Source: an uncultured Acetatifactor sp.
GTDB lineage: Bacteria; Bacillota; Clostridia; Lachnospirales; Lachnospiraceae
Assembly: GCA_934426825.1 (NCBI GenBank)
Contig: CAKRYI010000006.1
Span: 1-64,000 of the forward strand
Length of the DNA: 64,000 nucleotides
Direction: 5' to 3'
Of the stretch, positions 25,585 to 33,884 are shown piece after piece. A program made the translations under genes and the position numbers. Under the pieces are notes generated by a model. It was not told the origin of the DNA. It did no database searches and saw only the letters and a program-made list of their open reading frames with translations. How positions within the stretch are numbered: the first letter of the stretch is position 1; each line of letters opens with the position of its first letter.

Positions 25585-26010
25585 TTAGTCCTCAACAGTA
25601 ATACCCATACTACGTGCAGTACCAGCAATCATGCTCATAGCTGCTTCCAGGCTTGCAGCATTCAGGTCAGGCATCTTTGTCTCAGCGATTTCCTGAAGTT
25701 TTGCCTTGGAAATGGTAGCAACCTTGGTCTTGTTCGGAACGCCTGAACCGGATTTGATGTTGCAGGCTTTCTTTAATAATACTGCTGCAGGAGGAGTCTT
25801 TGTAATGAAACTGAAACTTCTGTCTGCATATACAGTAATGACTACAGGGATGATAACATCACCTTTGTCCGCTGTTCTTGCGTTGAACTGCTTTGTGAAC
25901 TCAACGATGTTTACACCATGCTGTCCAAGTGCAGGACCAACTGGTGGAGCCGGTGTAGCTTTGCCGGCAGGAATCTGTAACTTAATGTATCCTTCTACTT
26001 TCTTTGCCAT
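25585..26010 (-). CDS. rplK: 50S ribosomal protein L11
   Basis: A 141-residue protein of the GTPase-associated centre. It shows KLQIPAGKATPAPPVGPALG and GVNIVEFTKQFNARTADKGD near the N terminus and the rRNA-binding C-terminal domain ending SMIAGTARSMGITVED. Length equals the family's. AGGAGG precedes the ATG. A 179-base gap separates it from nusG and holds hairpin-forming sequence but no promoter that I can support. Confidence 0.98.
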   Translation of the reverse strand: MAKKVEGYIKLQIPAGKATPAPPVGPALGQHGVNIVEFTKQFNARTADKGDVIIPVVITVYADRSFSFITKTPPAAVLLKKACNIKSGSGVPNKTKVATISKAKLQEIAETKMPDLNAASLEAAMSMIAGTARSMGITVED

Positions 26011-26189
26011 TATGGCACCTCCTATAATGTGGTAAATCGGCGCAGGAAATCCGGAAAACCGTTCCTGCTCCCACTGTGTTGCCGGAGCATATGCCCCTGT
26101 GCGCCGCCATCCTCACGAATGAAAACGCATCTATATTTTACCGTGCAGAACAAACCTCACGGCTTGTCTGCGCGGAAAAATATCAAAAA

Positions 26190-26708
26190 TTAAAGTTTTC
26201 TGACCTCTGCGAAGCTAATCTCTACAGGAGTCTCTCTGCCAAACAGTTCTACGTTGATCGTAGCGGTCTGTTTGCCGAAGTCAAGTTTTTGAACCACTCC
26301 GACAGTATCTTTCCAGACACCTGCCACTACCGCAATACTGTCGCCCTCTGCGAAATCAATAGAGACATTATCAGTCTTGATACCAAGCGGCTTCATCTCT
26401 GCTTCCGTAAGGGGAACCGGCTTGCTTCCCGGTCCTACAAATCCCGTGACACCACGGGTGTTGCGGACAACGTACCAAGTGTCATCATTCATCTCCATAT
26501 TGAGGAGAACATATCCGGGAAACATTTTCTTCGGAACAGTTTTCTTCACTCCGTTCTTCAGTTCAACAACGTCCTGCATTGGCACTCTGACCTCCAGAAT
26601 CTGCTCTGCAAGATGCTTGTTGTTCTCGATGGTCTTCTCAATATTGGCTTTGACCTTGTTTTCATATCCTGAATAGGTATGTACCACATACCACTTTGCC
26701 TCTGCCAT
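26190..26708 (-). CDS. nusG: Transcription antitermination/pausing factor NusG
   Basis: A 172-residue factor that binds the RNA polymerase clamp. The NGN domain opens AKWYVVHTYSGYENKVKANI and has MFPGYVLLNMEMNDDTWYVV; the C-terminal KOW domain (FAEGDSIAVVAGVWKDTVGV) binds partners such as S10 or Rho. Length is typical. GAGGG lies seven bases before the ATG. It follows secE by 15 bases, the classic secE-nusG-rplK-rplA order. Confidence 0.98.
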   Translation of the reverse strand: MAEAKWYVVHTYSGYENKVKANIEKTIENNKHLAEQILEVRVPMQDVVELKNGVKKTVPKKMFPGYVLLNMEMNDDTWYVVRNTRGVTGFVGPGSKPVPLTEAEMKPLGIKTDNVSIDFAEGDSIAVVAGVWKDTVGVVQKLDFGKQTATINVELFGRETPVEISFAEVRKL

Positions 26709-26723
26709 ACAATTACCCTCGCT

Positions 26724-26927
26724 CTAAATTGATGTTAAGAAATTCACCCCATACTGAACTACATAGTCTAATACAGCAATGATAATTCCTACAACGACCG
26801 ATATTGCAACAACTGCAATAGACTGCTTCAGAGTTGATTGTCTGTCCGGCCATGAAATTTTCTTAAATTCTGCCTTCACGCCCTTGAAAAAACTGGTGCG
26901 TGGCTTCTTTTCTGCGGAATCTCCCAT
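26724..26927 (-). CDS. secE: Preprotein translocase subunit SecE
   Basis: A 67-residue membrane protein that clamps SecY in the protein export channel. The amphipathic GVKAEFKKISWPDRQS motif is followed by one membrane helix (IAVVAISVVVGIIIAVLDYV). It is the short Gram-positive form. The ribosome binding site before 26927 is weak, so the start could be imprecise. It lies between rpmG and nusG. Confidence 0.95.
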   Translation of the reverse strand: MGDSAEKKPRTSFFKGVKAEFKKISWPDRQSTLKQSIAVVAISVVVGIIIAVLDYVVQYGVNFLTSI

Positions 26928-26984
26928 TATAATACCATGCCTTTCCGTAATACGCCAATCCGGTTGGCGGATGAACAGGTTACC

Positions 26985-27134
26985 TTATTTAGTTTCCTTG
27001 TGTAATGTATGTGTCTTGCAGAATCTACAATATTTTTTGGTTTCCATTCTGTCAGGATGAGTTTTCTTATCCTTGGTAGTATTGTAGTTACGCTGTTTGC
27101 ACTCGGTACATGCTAAAGTGATTTTTGTACGCAT
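26985..27134 (-). CDS. rpmG: 50S ribosomal protein L33 (zinc form)
   Basis: A 49-residue protein opening MRTKITLACTECKQRNYNTT and ending THTLHKETK. The two pairs CTEC and CRFC form the zinc-binding C+ variant of L33. The start at 27134 has GGAGG upstream (within the TGGAGGTAG stretch). It is the first gene of the rpmG-secE-nusG-rplKA unit and is served by the promoter at 27232-27260. Confidence 0.96.
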   Translation of the reverse strand: MRTKITLACTECKQRNYNTTKDKKTHPDRMETKKYCRFCKTHTLHKETK

Positions 27135-27231
27135 TTTTCTACCTCCACGTGTTTTCTAATCTCTTTGATAAAATACGCTTATCGTTAAATTTAAGCATAA
27201 AAAAAAGACCTAAATCTTATCTCGCTTGACC

Positions 27232-27260
27232 ACTATAACACAGAAAATGCCGTCCGTCAA
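27232..27260 (-). promoter_or_regulatory. Sigma-A promoter of rpmG-secE-nusG-rplKA
   Basis: Minus strand: TTGACG (27255-27260), 17 bases, TATAGT (27232-27237). The leader before rpmG is about 90 bases. With the plus-strand promoter at 27334 it fills the 354-base gap between rpmG and the FliD-like gene; I see nothing else there. Confidence 0.8.
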
Positions 27261-27333
27261 CCGTTTTCCCCGAAAATCTGCGCTTTCCCCTTAACGTTTT
27301 TATGGTGTTTTCCGATATAAAACGCAAAATCAC

Positions 27334-27362
27334 TTGTTTCTTCCTATTTAATGTGTTATAGT
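27334..27362 (+). promoter_or_regulatory. Sigma-A promoter of the FliD-like gene
   Basis: TTGTTT (27334-27339), 17 bases, TATAGT (27357-27362), about 120 bases before the start codon. No sigma-28 motif was found upstream of this gene. Confidence 0.6.
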
Positions 27363-27488
27363 CTATTTATAAGAGTGGGGTTTTGGGCACATTTGGAAAC
27401 GGATTTTCAAGTGTCAAACCTTTATCCGTAACGATTATCTGCGTTTAAATGCTGTCACCATATTTCAGGGAAGAAAGGAGGCGTGACG

Positions 27489-28784
27489 ATGAGTGCAGTT
27501 CTGAATTCTGTGTATAACAACTATCTTGCAACTTACACTCCCAAAAGTGTAACCCGCTATGACGCTCACAAGAGAAGTGAACTTCGCAGCATCTATAACT
27601 CCATTGTCAAATTAAATAAAGAGTCTCCATGGTACCTTCCCACGACCAGCAAAAGCACGCAGCAGTATGCGATAGATTTGAAGGAAAACGCAAGGGAGCT
27701 TCACAATACCATTGCGCAGTTGGGTGGTCTTGAGGAGAGCGGTCTGCTGGACAAAAAGAGTGCTTACTCCACCGACGACGAAGTGGCTGCCGCAACCTAT
27801 ATCGGCATCCCTCCTACAGACGGTACGACACCCAGTTTTAAAATCGAAGTTCAGGCGCTTGCTTCCTCTCAGGAAAATATGGGACTGTTTTTGGAGGATT
27901 CCAAGGTTTCACTTCCGGCAGACACCTATTCCTTCGACATTACCATCAACGATATGAATTATGAGTTCCAGTTTGCTGTCGGGGAATCCGAGACAAACCG
28001 CGAAGTACAGGAACGCTTGGTTCGCCTCATTAACCATGCGTCCATCGGCATTAAGGCTTCTTTAATGGAATCCGGCTCCCGCACTTCGCTCCGCTTAGTG
28101 TCCGAGTCCACCGGTGCACCTCTGGGAAAGGAACATATTTTCCGCGTCAGCGACGACCATACCAGCAAGACATCCGGCACCGTGGCATACTTTGGTCTGG
28201 ATTATATCAGTCGTGATGCCTCCAATGCCCGCTTTCTTATCAATGGTGAGGATCGTTTTGCCTCCTCCAACCATTTCACGGTCGGCAAAATGTTTGACGT
28301 GGAGTTAAAGGGAATCAGCCCGGAGGGAGAACCTACCGAAATCGGATTAAAACCGGATTTGGAATCCCTGACCGACAACGTTACCCATTTGATTGACGGT
28401 TACAACTCCTTTGTGCAGGCGGCTAATTCCTATCTGGATACGCAGGCAAAAAGCAGGCAGCTTGTCCATGAGATGAGCGGTATTACCTCCCTGTATAGGC
28501 AGCCCTTAGAATCCACCGGTCTGGATTTGTCAGACGACGGAACCGTTACCATTGATACACACAGACTGCAAAAAGCCGCTCAGGAATCCGAGAGTATCGC
28601 CCAGACCTTCGGCTATATCAAGGACTTTTCCAATATGCTTTTGCGCAAGGTCAATCAGGTATCTCTCAATCCTATGGAATATGTGGAGAAAACCGTGGTG
28701 GCATACAAAAATCCCGGTCACAACTTTGTGAGTCCATACGCAACCAGCTCCTACAGCGGAATGATGTTTAACGGATATTGTTAA
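27489..28784 (+). CDS. FliD-related protein outside the flagellar operon
   Basis: A 431-residue protein with the middle part of flagellar cap protein FliD: a domain like FKIEVQALASSQENMGLFLE (about 120-140), the FDITINDMNYEFQFAVGESE segment, a RFLINGEDRFASSNHFTVGK stretch, and a C-terminal helical LTDNVTHLIDGYNSFVQAAN. It lacks the N-terminal SGMDTESIIQQLVEAK that every true FliD, including the one at 52205-53746, uses for cap assembly; its first 90 residues are different. The ATG at 27489 has AAAGGAGG seven bases upstream. It is alone between rpmG and glf, on the other strand, followed by a terminator. It may be a cap-like or adhesive surface protein. Confidence 0.75.
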   Translation: MSAVLNSVYNNYLATYTPKSVTRYDAHKRSELRSIYNSIVKLNKESPWYLPTTSKSTQQYAIDLKENARELHNTIAQLGGLEESGLLDKKSAYSTDDEVAAATYIGIPPTDGTTPSFKIEVQALASSQENMGLFLEDSKVSLPADTYSFDITINDMNYEFQFAVGESETNREVQERLVRLINHASIGIKASLMESGSRTSLRLVSESTGAPLGKEHIFRVSDDHTSKTSGTVAYFGLDYISRDASNARFLINGEDRFASSNHFTVGKMFDVELKGISPEGEPTEIGLKPDLESLTDNVTHLIDGYNSFVQAANSYLDTQAKSRQLVHEMSGITSLYRQPLESTGLDLSDDGTVTIDTHRLQKAAQESESIAQTFGYIKDFSNMLLRKVNQVSLNPMEYVEKTVVAYKNPGHNFVSPYATSSYSGMMFNGYC

Positions 28785-28800
28785 TAGTAAAATTACATAG

Positions 28801-28851
28801 AAAAGGCTTCTGCATTCTTTGTTTATCATGAAAGATGCAGAAGCCTTTTTT
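28801..28851. terminator. Strong bidirectional terminator
   Basis: AAAAGGCTTCTGCAT (28801-28815) pairs with ATGCAGAAGCCTTTTTT (28835-28851). T tracts lie on both sides, so it can end both the FliD-like gene and the convergent glf transcript. Confidence 0.92.
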
Positions 28852-28862
28852 GTTCAGCTGTT

Positions 28863-29975
28863 TTATTCGCCCTCTGCCATGTCCAGTGCAGCCTCAATAA
28901 CCTTGTCCATATCATAATACTTGTACTGCCCCAGACGTCCGCCGAACAATACCTTTTCTTCCTTTTGTGCCAGTTCACGATACGCCTCAAACAGACGGTT
29001 ATTGCGCTCATCATTGATGGGATAATACGGCTCGTCTCCCCGCTTCCAGTCGGCAGGATACTCTCTGGTAATCACGGTGCCTTCGCCCGTGCCGAACTCA
29101 AAATGCTTGTGCTCGATAATTCTGGTATACGGCACCTGACGCTCCGTATAATTTACCACAGCATTTCCCTGATAATTGCCACAGTCCGGCATATATTCCT
29201 CTTCAAACCGCAGCGAACGATACTGCAATTCTCCCAGCCGGTAGTCAAAATACTCGTCAATCATACCGGTATACAGTACCTTTTCAAAAACATCCGGCTG
29301 ACTCTTCAATTCATTGCGCTCCATAAAACTGCGATAATCAATCCCCAGTTCCACCGGAGTACCCTCCAGCAGTTTTTCCACAATGCCCGTGTATCCGCCT
29401 ATGGGAATCCCCTGATAACGATCCGTAAAATAATTGTTGTCATAGGTAAAACGAACCGGAAGCCTTTTGATAATGAAAGCAGGAAGCTCCCTGCAATCCC
29501 GTCCCCACTGCTTCTCCGTATAACCCTTGACCAGTTTTTCATACACATCCCTGCCGATTAAGGAAAGCGCCTGCTCCTCCAGATTTTGAGGATTTTCCAC
29601 ACTGCAGTCGGCACGCTGTGCCTCAATAATGTCCTTCGCTTCCTGCGGGGTGCGGATATTCCACATCTTGCTGAATGTGTTCATATTAAACGGCAAATTA
29701 TATAATTCATCTTTATACACTGCAATCGGGGAATTGATATAATGATTAAATTCTGCAAACCGGTTCACATAGTCCCATACTTTTTTATTTGAGGTATGAA
29801 AAATATGCGCGCCGTACTTGTGAACCTGAATTCCATTCTGTTCTTCCGTATAGATGTTTCCGGCCACGGTCTGTCTCTTATCAATACAAAGGCACTTTTT
29901 GCCCGCCTGCTTCATCTCATGAGCGAAAACAGCGCCAAACAGCCCCGTTCCCACAATCAGATAATCGTATTTCAT
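28863..29975 (-). CDS. glf: UDP-galactopyranose mutase
   Basis: A 370-residue flavoenzyme that interconverts UDP-galactopyranose and UDP-galactofuranose for surface glycans. The FAD-binding motif YLIVGTGLFGAVFAHEMKQA is at the N terminus, followed by CIDKRQTVAGNIYTEEQNGI and the family's KYGAHIFHTSNKKVWDYVNR. Later YTEKQWGRDCRELPAF and RYDNNYF-type segments match the substrate-binding region. Length is typical (370-390). It is the last gene of the minus-strand glycan block, three bases after the XRE gene, and ends at a strong terminator. Confidence 0.96.
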   Translation of the reverse strand: MKYDYLIVGTGLFGAVFAHEMKQAGKKCLCIDKRQTVAGNIYTEEQNGIQVHKYGAHIFHTSNKKVWDYVNRFAEFNHYINSPIAVYKDELYNLPFNMNTFSKMWNIRTPQEAKDIIEAQRADCSVENPQNLEEQALSLIGRDVYEKLVKGYTEKQWGRDCRELPAFIIKRLPVRFTYDNNYFTDRYQGIPIGGYTGIVEKLLEGTPVELGIDYRSFMERNELKSQPDVFEKVLYTGMIDEYFDYRLGELQYRSLRFEEEYMPDCGNYQGNAVVNYTERQVPYTRIIEHKHFEFGTGEGTVITREYPADWKRGDEPYYPINDERNNRLFEAYRELAQKEEKVLFGGRLGQYKYYDMDKVIEAALDMAEGE

Positions 29976-29978
29976 CGC

Positions 29979-30329
29979 TTATTTACTCTTTTTACCCTTT
30001 GCCTTATATTTATCAATCTGTACAAAATCATCCATCAGCTCCAGAATCTTATCGCGGCCGTCCTGATTCAGCTTCACATAATACTGCATAACGCGGTTTT
30101 CCAAAAGCTGGGCGCCCAGTGACGCATCTCTCTCCAGTGAAGAGAAGTCCACCGGGTTAAGGCTCAATTTGTCACACATTCTGATTACGGTTCCATATGC
30201 CATTCCTTCAATCCCACGTTCCAAAGCAGTTACCAGTGTGCTGTAAGGAATTCCCATCTCCATTGCGAACTGACGTACACTGCGATATTGTCTCAAAATC
30301 TCTTTTTTCAAAATCTCTGCTTTTGTCAT
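29979..30329 (-). CDS. Helix-turn-helix regulator inside the glycan block
   Basis: A 116-residue protein with an N-terminal XRE-type helix-turn-helix (QYRSVRQFAMEMGIPYSTLV, then TALERGIEGMAYGTVIRMCD) and a C-terminal helical region (YVKLNQDGRDKILELMDDFV) seen in small Lachnospiraceae XRE regulators. The ATG at 30329 has GGAGG eight bases upstream, so it was preferred over an ATG at 30344. It is translationally close to glf (three bases) and has a tandem 13-bp repeat in its leader that may be its operator. Target genes unknown. Confidence 0.8.
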   Translation of the reverse strand: MTKAEILKKEILRQYRSVRQFAMEMGIPYSTLVTALERGIEGMAYGTVIRMCDKLSLNPVDFSSLERDASLGAQLLENRVMQYYVKLNQDGRDKILELMDDFVQIDKYKAKGKKSK

Positions 30330-30345
30330 CTTCTCTTCCTCCATT

Positions 30346-30371
30346 TTACTCAGAAATATTACTCAGAAATA
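30346..30371. repeat. Tandem 13-bp repeat upstream of the XRE gene
   Basis: TTACTCAGAAATA occurs twice in direct tandem (30346-30358 and 30359-30371), just upstream of the XRE start at 30329. It may be a pair of half-sites for autoregulation. Confidence 0.6.
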
Positions 30372-30449
30372 AGTGTTCTGCTATAGTTTACGATATTGCG
30401 TATGTTATTGCAAGTCAAACCAAAAAAATTAATATTCTTAAGAAAATTT

Positions 30450-31259
30450 TTAGTTAATTTCCAGTCCATATATCTGCACCGTTTCCAAAAGCGGACTGTC
30501 AAACAGAGACTTTGGAGTTACCACCAGCCCTTTATCTCCGTCAATGTCATACCCAAAATGTTCGTAAGCACACCACACTAAATGGGCGCACTGGGTTCCG
30601 GCAATGGGAATCCCCAATCCAGCCGTCAGACAATAGGGCTGGTTCACCAGCTCTTCTGCCGCATAATCGGCAATACTTTGCCGGACACTTTCTGCGGCGT
30701 GGCGAAGCCGCAGTACCGCAACATTCGGACGCGTTTTCCAATCCTCCAGCGGCATAATCCGGGAATCGCACCCTACCGACAACGCTTCCACCGTCAGCCC
30801 CTGCTTTGCATCCACCACTATCGCTGCATGCCCATTCCGCCAGCCAAAAAAATGACTGCCAAAGGTAATCAGAATGTCTCCGTTTTCCAACGCAGGGAAT
30901 ATCGTATCCACAGACATTTCTCCTTGTGCAGTCACTGTCTCTCTGTAAATAAAATTATCACAGGTGCACGTTACGTCCACCTCTTCATACAGACGGTTCT
31001 GCAAAGCAAAGAGTGCTTCTCCCCGTTCCTCCTCACGCAATGTATCCACACCGCACTGTGCCAACCCGGTTTGTTCAAACAAGACCTGATAGTCAGCCCT
31101 TTCCAGTTGCTCGGCTTCCACATATGCGGTGATATCCCGTCTCGGATAAGGCGGAGGAATATGTGCGTCCTTTTCTGCGCTGTGCGTCCATAGAAACAGA
31201 AAAACGCACACAGCCGCCGGACAAACCGCACTCCAAAATACAACCGTCCATTTTTTCAT
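30450..31259 (-). CDS. Membrane-anchored permuted papain-like (C92/YiiX-type) protein
   Basis: A 269-residue protein with an N-terminal membrane anchor or signal (TVVFWSAVCPAAVCVFLFLW, about 5-25). The catalytic domain starts at NGDILITFGSHFFGWRNGHA; H144 in GHAAIVVD precedes C224 in GTQCAHLVW, the histidine-before-cysteine order of the permuted NlpC/P60-like YiiX (C92) family. Members are amidases or peptidases acting on cell wall peptides or lipids. GGAGG lies seven bases before the ATG at 31259. It sits inside the sugar gene block, 120 bases before the XRE gene; its link to glycan is unclear. Confidence 0.8.
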   Translation of the reverse strand: MKKWTVVFWSAVCPAAVCVFLFLWTHSAEKDAHIPPPYPRRDITAYVEAEQLERADYQVLFEQTGLAQCGVDTLREEERGEALFALQNRLYEEVDVTCTCDNFIYRETVTAQGEMSVDTIFPALENGDILITFGSHFFGWRNGHAAIVVDAKQGLTVEALSVGCDSRIMPLEDWKTRPNVAVLRLRHAAESVRQSIADYAAEELVNQPYCLTAGLGIPIAGTQCAHLVWCAYEHFGYDIDGDKGLVVTPKSLFDSPLLETVQIYGLEIN

Positions 31260-31323
31260 TGACAAACCTCCGGAGATTCCCTCCCGAACAGTTTTGCCAA
31301 AATCTTATCTTTTTACTCTTCGA

Positions 31324-32253
31324 TTATGATTCCTCTATTTTCTTTGAAAAATAATGTCCCATATCTGCCAGCAGTCTCAAAACCGAAGGGTGCAGTTCTC
31401 TGGGGAAGCCTGCCATACAGCGGAATGTTTCAAAATTCAGAACGCCCTTATATCCGATTTCACGCAGTCCTTTTAAAAATCCTTCCCAGTCCGTGCCCAA
31501 TCCACTCCAGCCACGCATAAAGGTATAAGGCATTGTATGCAAATCACTGACCCCGTCATTGTCATGAATATGCAATATTTTCAGGCGGCTTCCCAACGCA
31601 GCCACAGCCTGATACAGATTTTTGCCCAAGATATTGGCATGACCCACATCAAAGCAAAATCCAAACAACTCTTCTCCGGCTACACGGTTCAATTCGTCAA
31701 TCATATCCGCCGCCTCGCGAAAATCCGAACATACTCCTTCCATCAGATGCTGATTTTTCTCAAAGAACATATTTTCCAGACAAATCACAACGCCCTCTTC
31801 CTTTGCAACCGGAATCAGCTTTTTGTACATCTCCACATTAAACTCGTATTCCTCCTGTTTGCTGCACTGATAAGCCAGTGTGACAGGATGAACCACGATA
31901 TAGTGCCCTCCCATGCGGGCGCAAAGCCGGATACTGTTCACGGTGATGCGGTACATTTTTCTGTTAATATCCTCATTCCCTTTAACCATCATGGGAAAAG
32001 GGGCATGCATCTGTTCAAATGTCAGACCGTACTTTTTTGCCGCTGCTGCATGAGGTTCAAAATCCCTCCACATTTCCTCCATCGGACGGTCCAGACAGTC
32101 ATTGATTCTGTTTTCGTAAACCAAACCGCAGGGCAGGTATTCATCAAAATTGAAATCCACGCAGTCAAAACCGGCTTCCTTTATCATCCGGTAACCGTCT
32201 TCTATATTGTCCGCATAAATACTGCCGATGGACTGCACACCTATTCTATTCAT
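31324..32253 (-). CDS. Sugar-phosphate isomerase/epimerase-like TIM barrel
   Basis: A 309-residue protein of the xylose-isomerase-like TIM barrel family (AP endonuclease 2 clan). Seen are HYIVVHPVTLAYQCSKQEEY, VVICLENMF (metal glutamate), FGFCFDVGHANILGKN (metal Asp and His), ILHIHDNDGVSDLHTMP and GVLNFETF, giving the E-D-H-H-E metal set. Members isomerise or epimerise free sugars, keto-sugars or inositol derivatives; the substrate here is not known. GGAGG precedes the ATG. It lies between rfbH and the C92 gene. Confidence 0.88.
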   Translation of the reverse strand: MNRIGVQSIGSIYADNIEDGYRMIKEAGFDCVDFNFDEYLPCGLVYENRINDCLDRPMEEMWRDFEPHAAAAKKYGLTFEQMHAPFPMMVKGNEDINRKMYRITVNSIRLCARMGGHYIVVHPVTLAYQCSKQEEYEFNVEMYKKLIPVAKEEGVVICLENMFFEKNQHLMEGVCSDFREAADMIDELNRVAGEELFGFCFDVGHANILGKNLYQAVAALGSRLKILHIHDNDGVSDLHTMPYTFMRGWSGLGTDWEGFLKGLREIGYKGVLNFETFRCMAGFPRELHPSVLRLLADMGHYFSKKIEES

Positions 32254-32421
32254 AATTGCTCATTCCTCCCATGTTTCTTCTTATCTGCCGTCATGCTGCG
32301 TCATACAGTGTTTTTGTCGCACTGTCTTATGCCATGTAATTCCACTATGTTTTCCTTTACATGATATTGTCTGTAGTTCTTTTCCATTTATCGCGTCATA
32401 GTATCTATTACACCATGGTAT

Positions 32422-33807
32422 CTACCTCGCCACGTTATTTACTGCCTCGGTGATTGTATCCGCCATGTACTCCAGCATTTCTTTGGTCATGCCCGGATAT
32501 ACCCCTATCCAGAAAGAATTTTCCATAATATAATTGGTATTGGTTAGTTCTCCCACCACACGGTATCCTTGTCCGGTCTTTCGTAGTTCGTCGAAACAGG
32601 GCTGTTTTATCAGATTTCCAGCAAAAAGCATTCTGGTCTGCACGCCGTTTTTCTCCAGATATTGCACAATGCTGTTTTTGCTCACGCCCTCCCGGCAGGT
32701 CATCAAAAATCCAAACCAGCTCGGTATCGAATTTTCACAGGCTTCCGGCAAAATCAACTTATCCTTCACTCCCTGAAGCCGCTTTGAAAGATATGCAAAA
32801 TTCTCTTTTCTTATCTCCACAAACCGCGGCAGCTTCTTAAGCTGTGCACAGCCCACTGCTGCCTGCATATCGGTAACTTTCAGATTGTATCCAAAATGAG
32901 AATACACATATTTATGGTCATATCCGAGCGGGAGTTCTCCATACTGCTTATCAAAACGATGCCCGCACATATTGTCCTGTCCGGACGCACAGACACAGTC
33001 TCTTCCCCAATCACGCAGAGACCGCACGATTCTGTTTAACAATGGATTACGGGTGTAAACCGCTCCGCCCTCCCCCAGCGTGATATGATGCGGCGGATAA
33101 AAACTGGACGTACCAATGTCACCTATTGTGCCGGTGCACTTCCACTCCCCGTTAATGCAGTACTGACTTCCCAGCGCATCGCAATTATCCTCCACCAGCC
33201 ACAACTGATGCCGGTCGCAGAATGCCTTTACATTTTCAATATCAAAGGGATTGCCCAGTGTATGCGCAATCATCACTGCCTTCGTCCTATCGGACAATGC
33301 CTGCCCCAGCATATCTGTGTCAATATTGTACTGCGGAATGGTAACATCCACAAAAACAGGTACCGCTCCGTATTGCAGAATCGGGGTCACTGTCGTCGGG
33401 AATCCTGCAGCTACCGTAATCACCTCATCCCCCGGCAAAATTCTTCGTTCTCCCAGAAGCGGCGAAGTCAACGCCATAAATGCCAACAAATTAGCCGACG
33501 AGCCGGAATTTACTGCCGCACAGTAGGGAACCTGCAAATACTCTGCCAATCCTTTCTCAAACTGATCCGTATATCTGCCTGCCGTCAGCCAGAACTCCAA
33601 CGAGGAATCCACCAGATTAACCATTTCTTCCGCATCATAGACCCTTCCCGCATAAGAAATCCGCTCCCCCTGTGTATAGGGTTTTCCTGCATGATATTTT
33701 TCACAATACTCCCGCACCTGCTCTAAGATTCGCTGTCTGGCTTCCTCTTCCCCAGCTTCCTTCCCCGTGGTTTTCACTTCTATTGCTTCCATCTCTGTAT
33801 CTCTCAT
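32422..33807 (-). CDS. rfbH: CDP-4-dehydro-6-deoxyglucose 3-dehydratase (E1 type)
   Basis: A 461-residue PMP-dependent iron-sulfur enzyme of the DegT/DnrJ/EryC1 superfamily that removes the 3-hydroxyl on the way to CDP-3,6-dideoxyhexoses. The PLP-lysine is replaced by histidine (FYPPHHITLGEGG, H240/H241), the mark of E1, and the [2Fe-2S] cysteines appear in DCVCASGQDNMCGH (271, 273, 281). VNSGSSANLLAFMAL is the cofactor phosphate region. The ATG at 33807 has AGGAG seven bases upstream; the reading frame is open to 33966, overlapping rfbF, and would add 53 low-complexity residues. It follows rfbF. No rfbG dehydratase is present. Confidence 0.92.
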   Translation of the reverse strand: MRDTEMEAIEVKTTGKEAGEEEARQRILEQVREYCEKYHAGKPYTQGERISYAGRVYDAEEMVNLVDSSLEFWLTAGRYTDQFEKGLAEYLQVPYCAAVNSGSSANLLAFMALTSPLLGERRILPGDEVITVAAGFPTTVTPILQYGAVPVFVDVTIPQYNIDTDMLGQALSDRTKAVMIAHTLGNPFDIENVKAFCDRHQLWLVEDNCDALGSQYCINGEWKCTGTIGDIGTSSFYPPHHITLGEGGAVYTRNPLLNRIVRSLRDWGRDCVCASGQDNMCGHRFDKQYGELPLGYDHKYVYSHFGYNLKVTDMQAAVGCAQLKKLPRFVEIRKENFAYLSKRLQGVKDKLILPEACENSIPSWFGFLMTCREGVSKNSIVQYLEKNGVQTRMLFAGNLIKQPCFDELRKTGQGYRVVGELTNTNYIMENSFWIGVYPGMTKEMLEYMADTITEAVNNVAR

Positions 33808-33884
33808 CTCTCTGCTCCTGCCCTTCGTCCGTCTTTCCAGATTCCCTTTTCCGATATGATTCCTCGTCCGCAGCCTTTCGTCTG

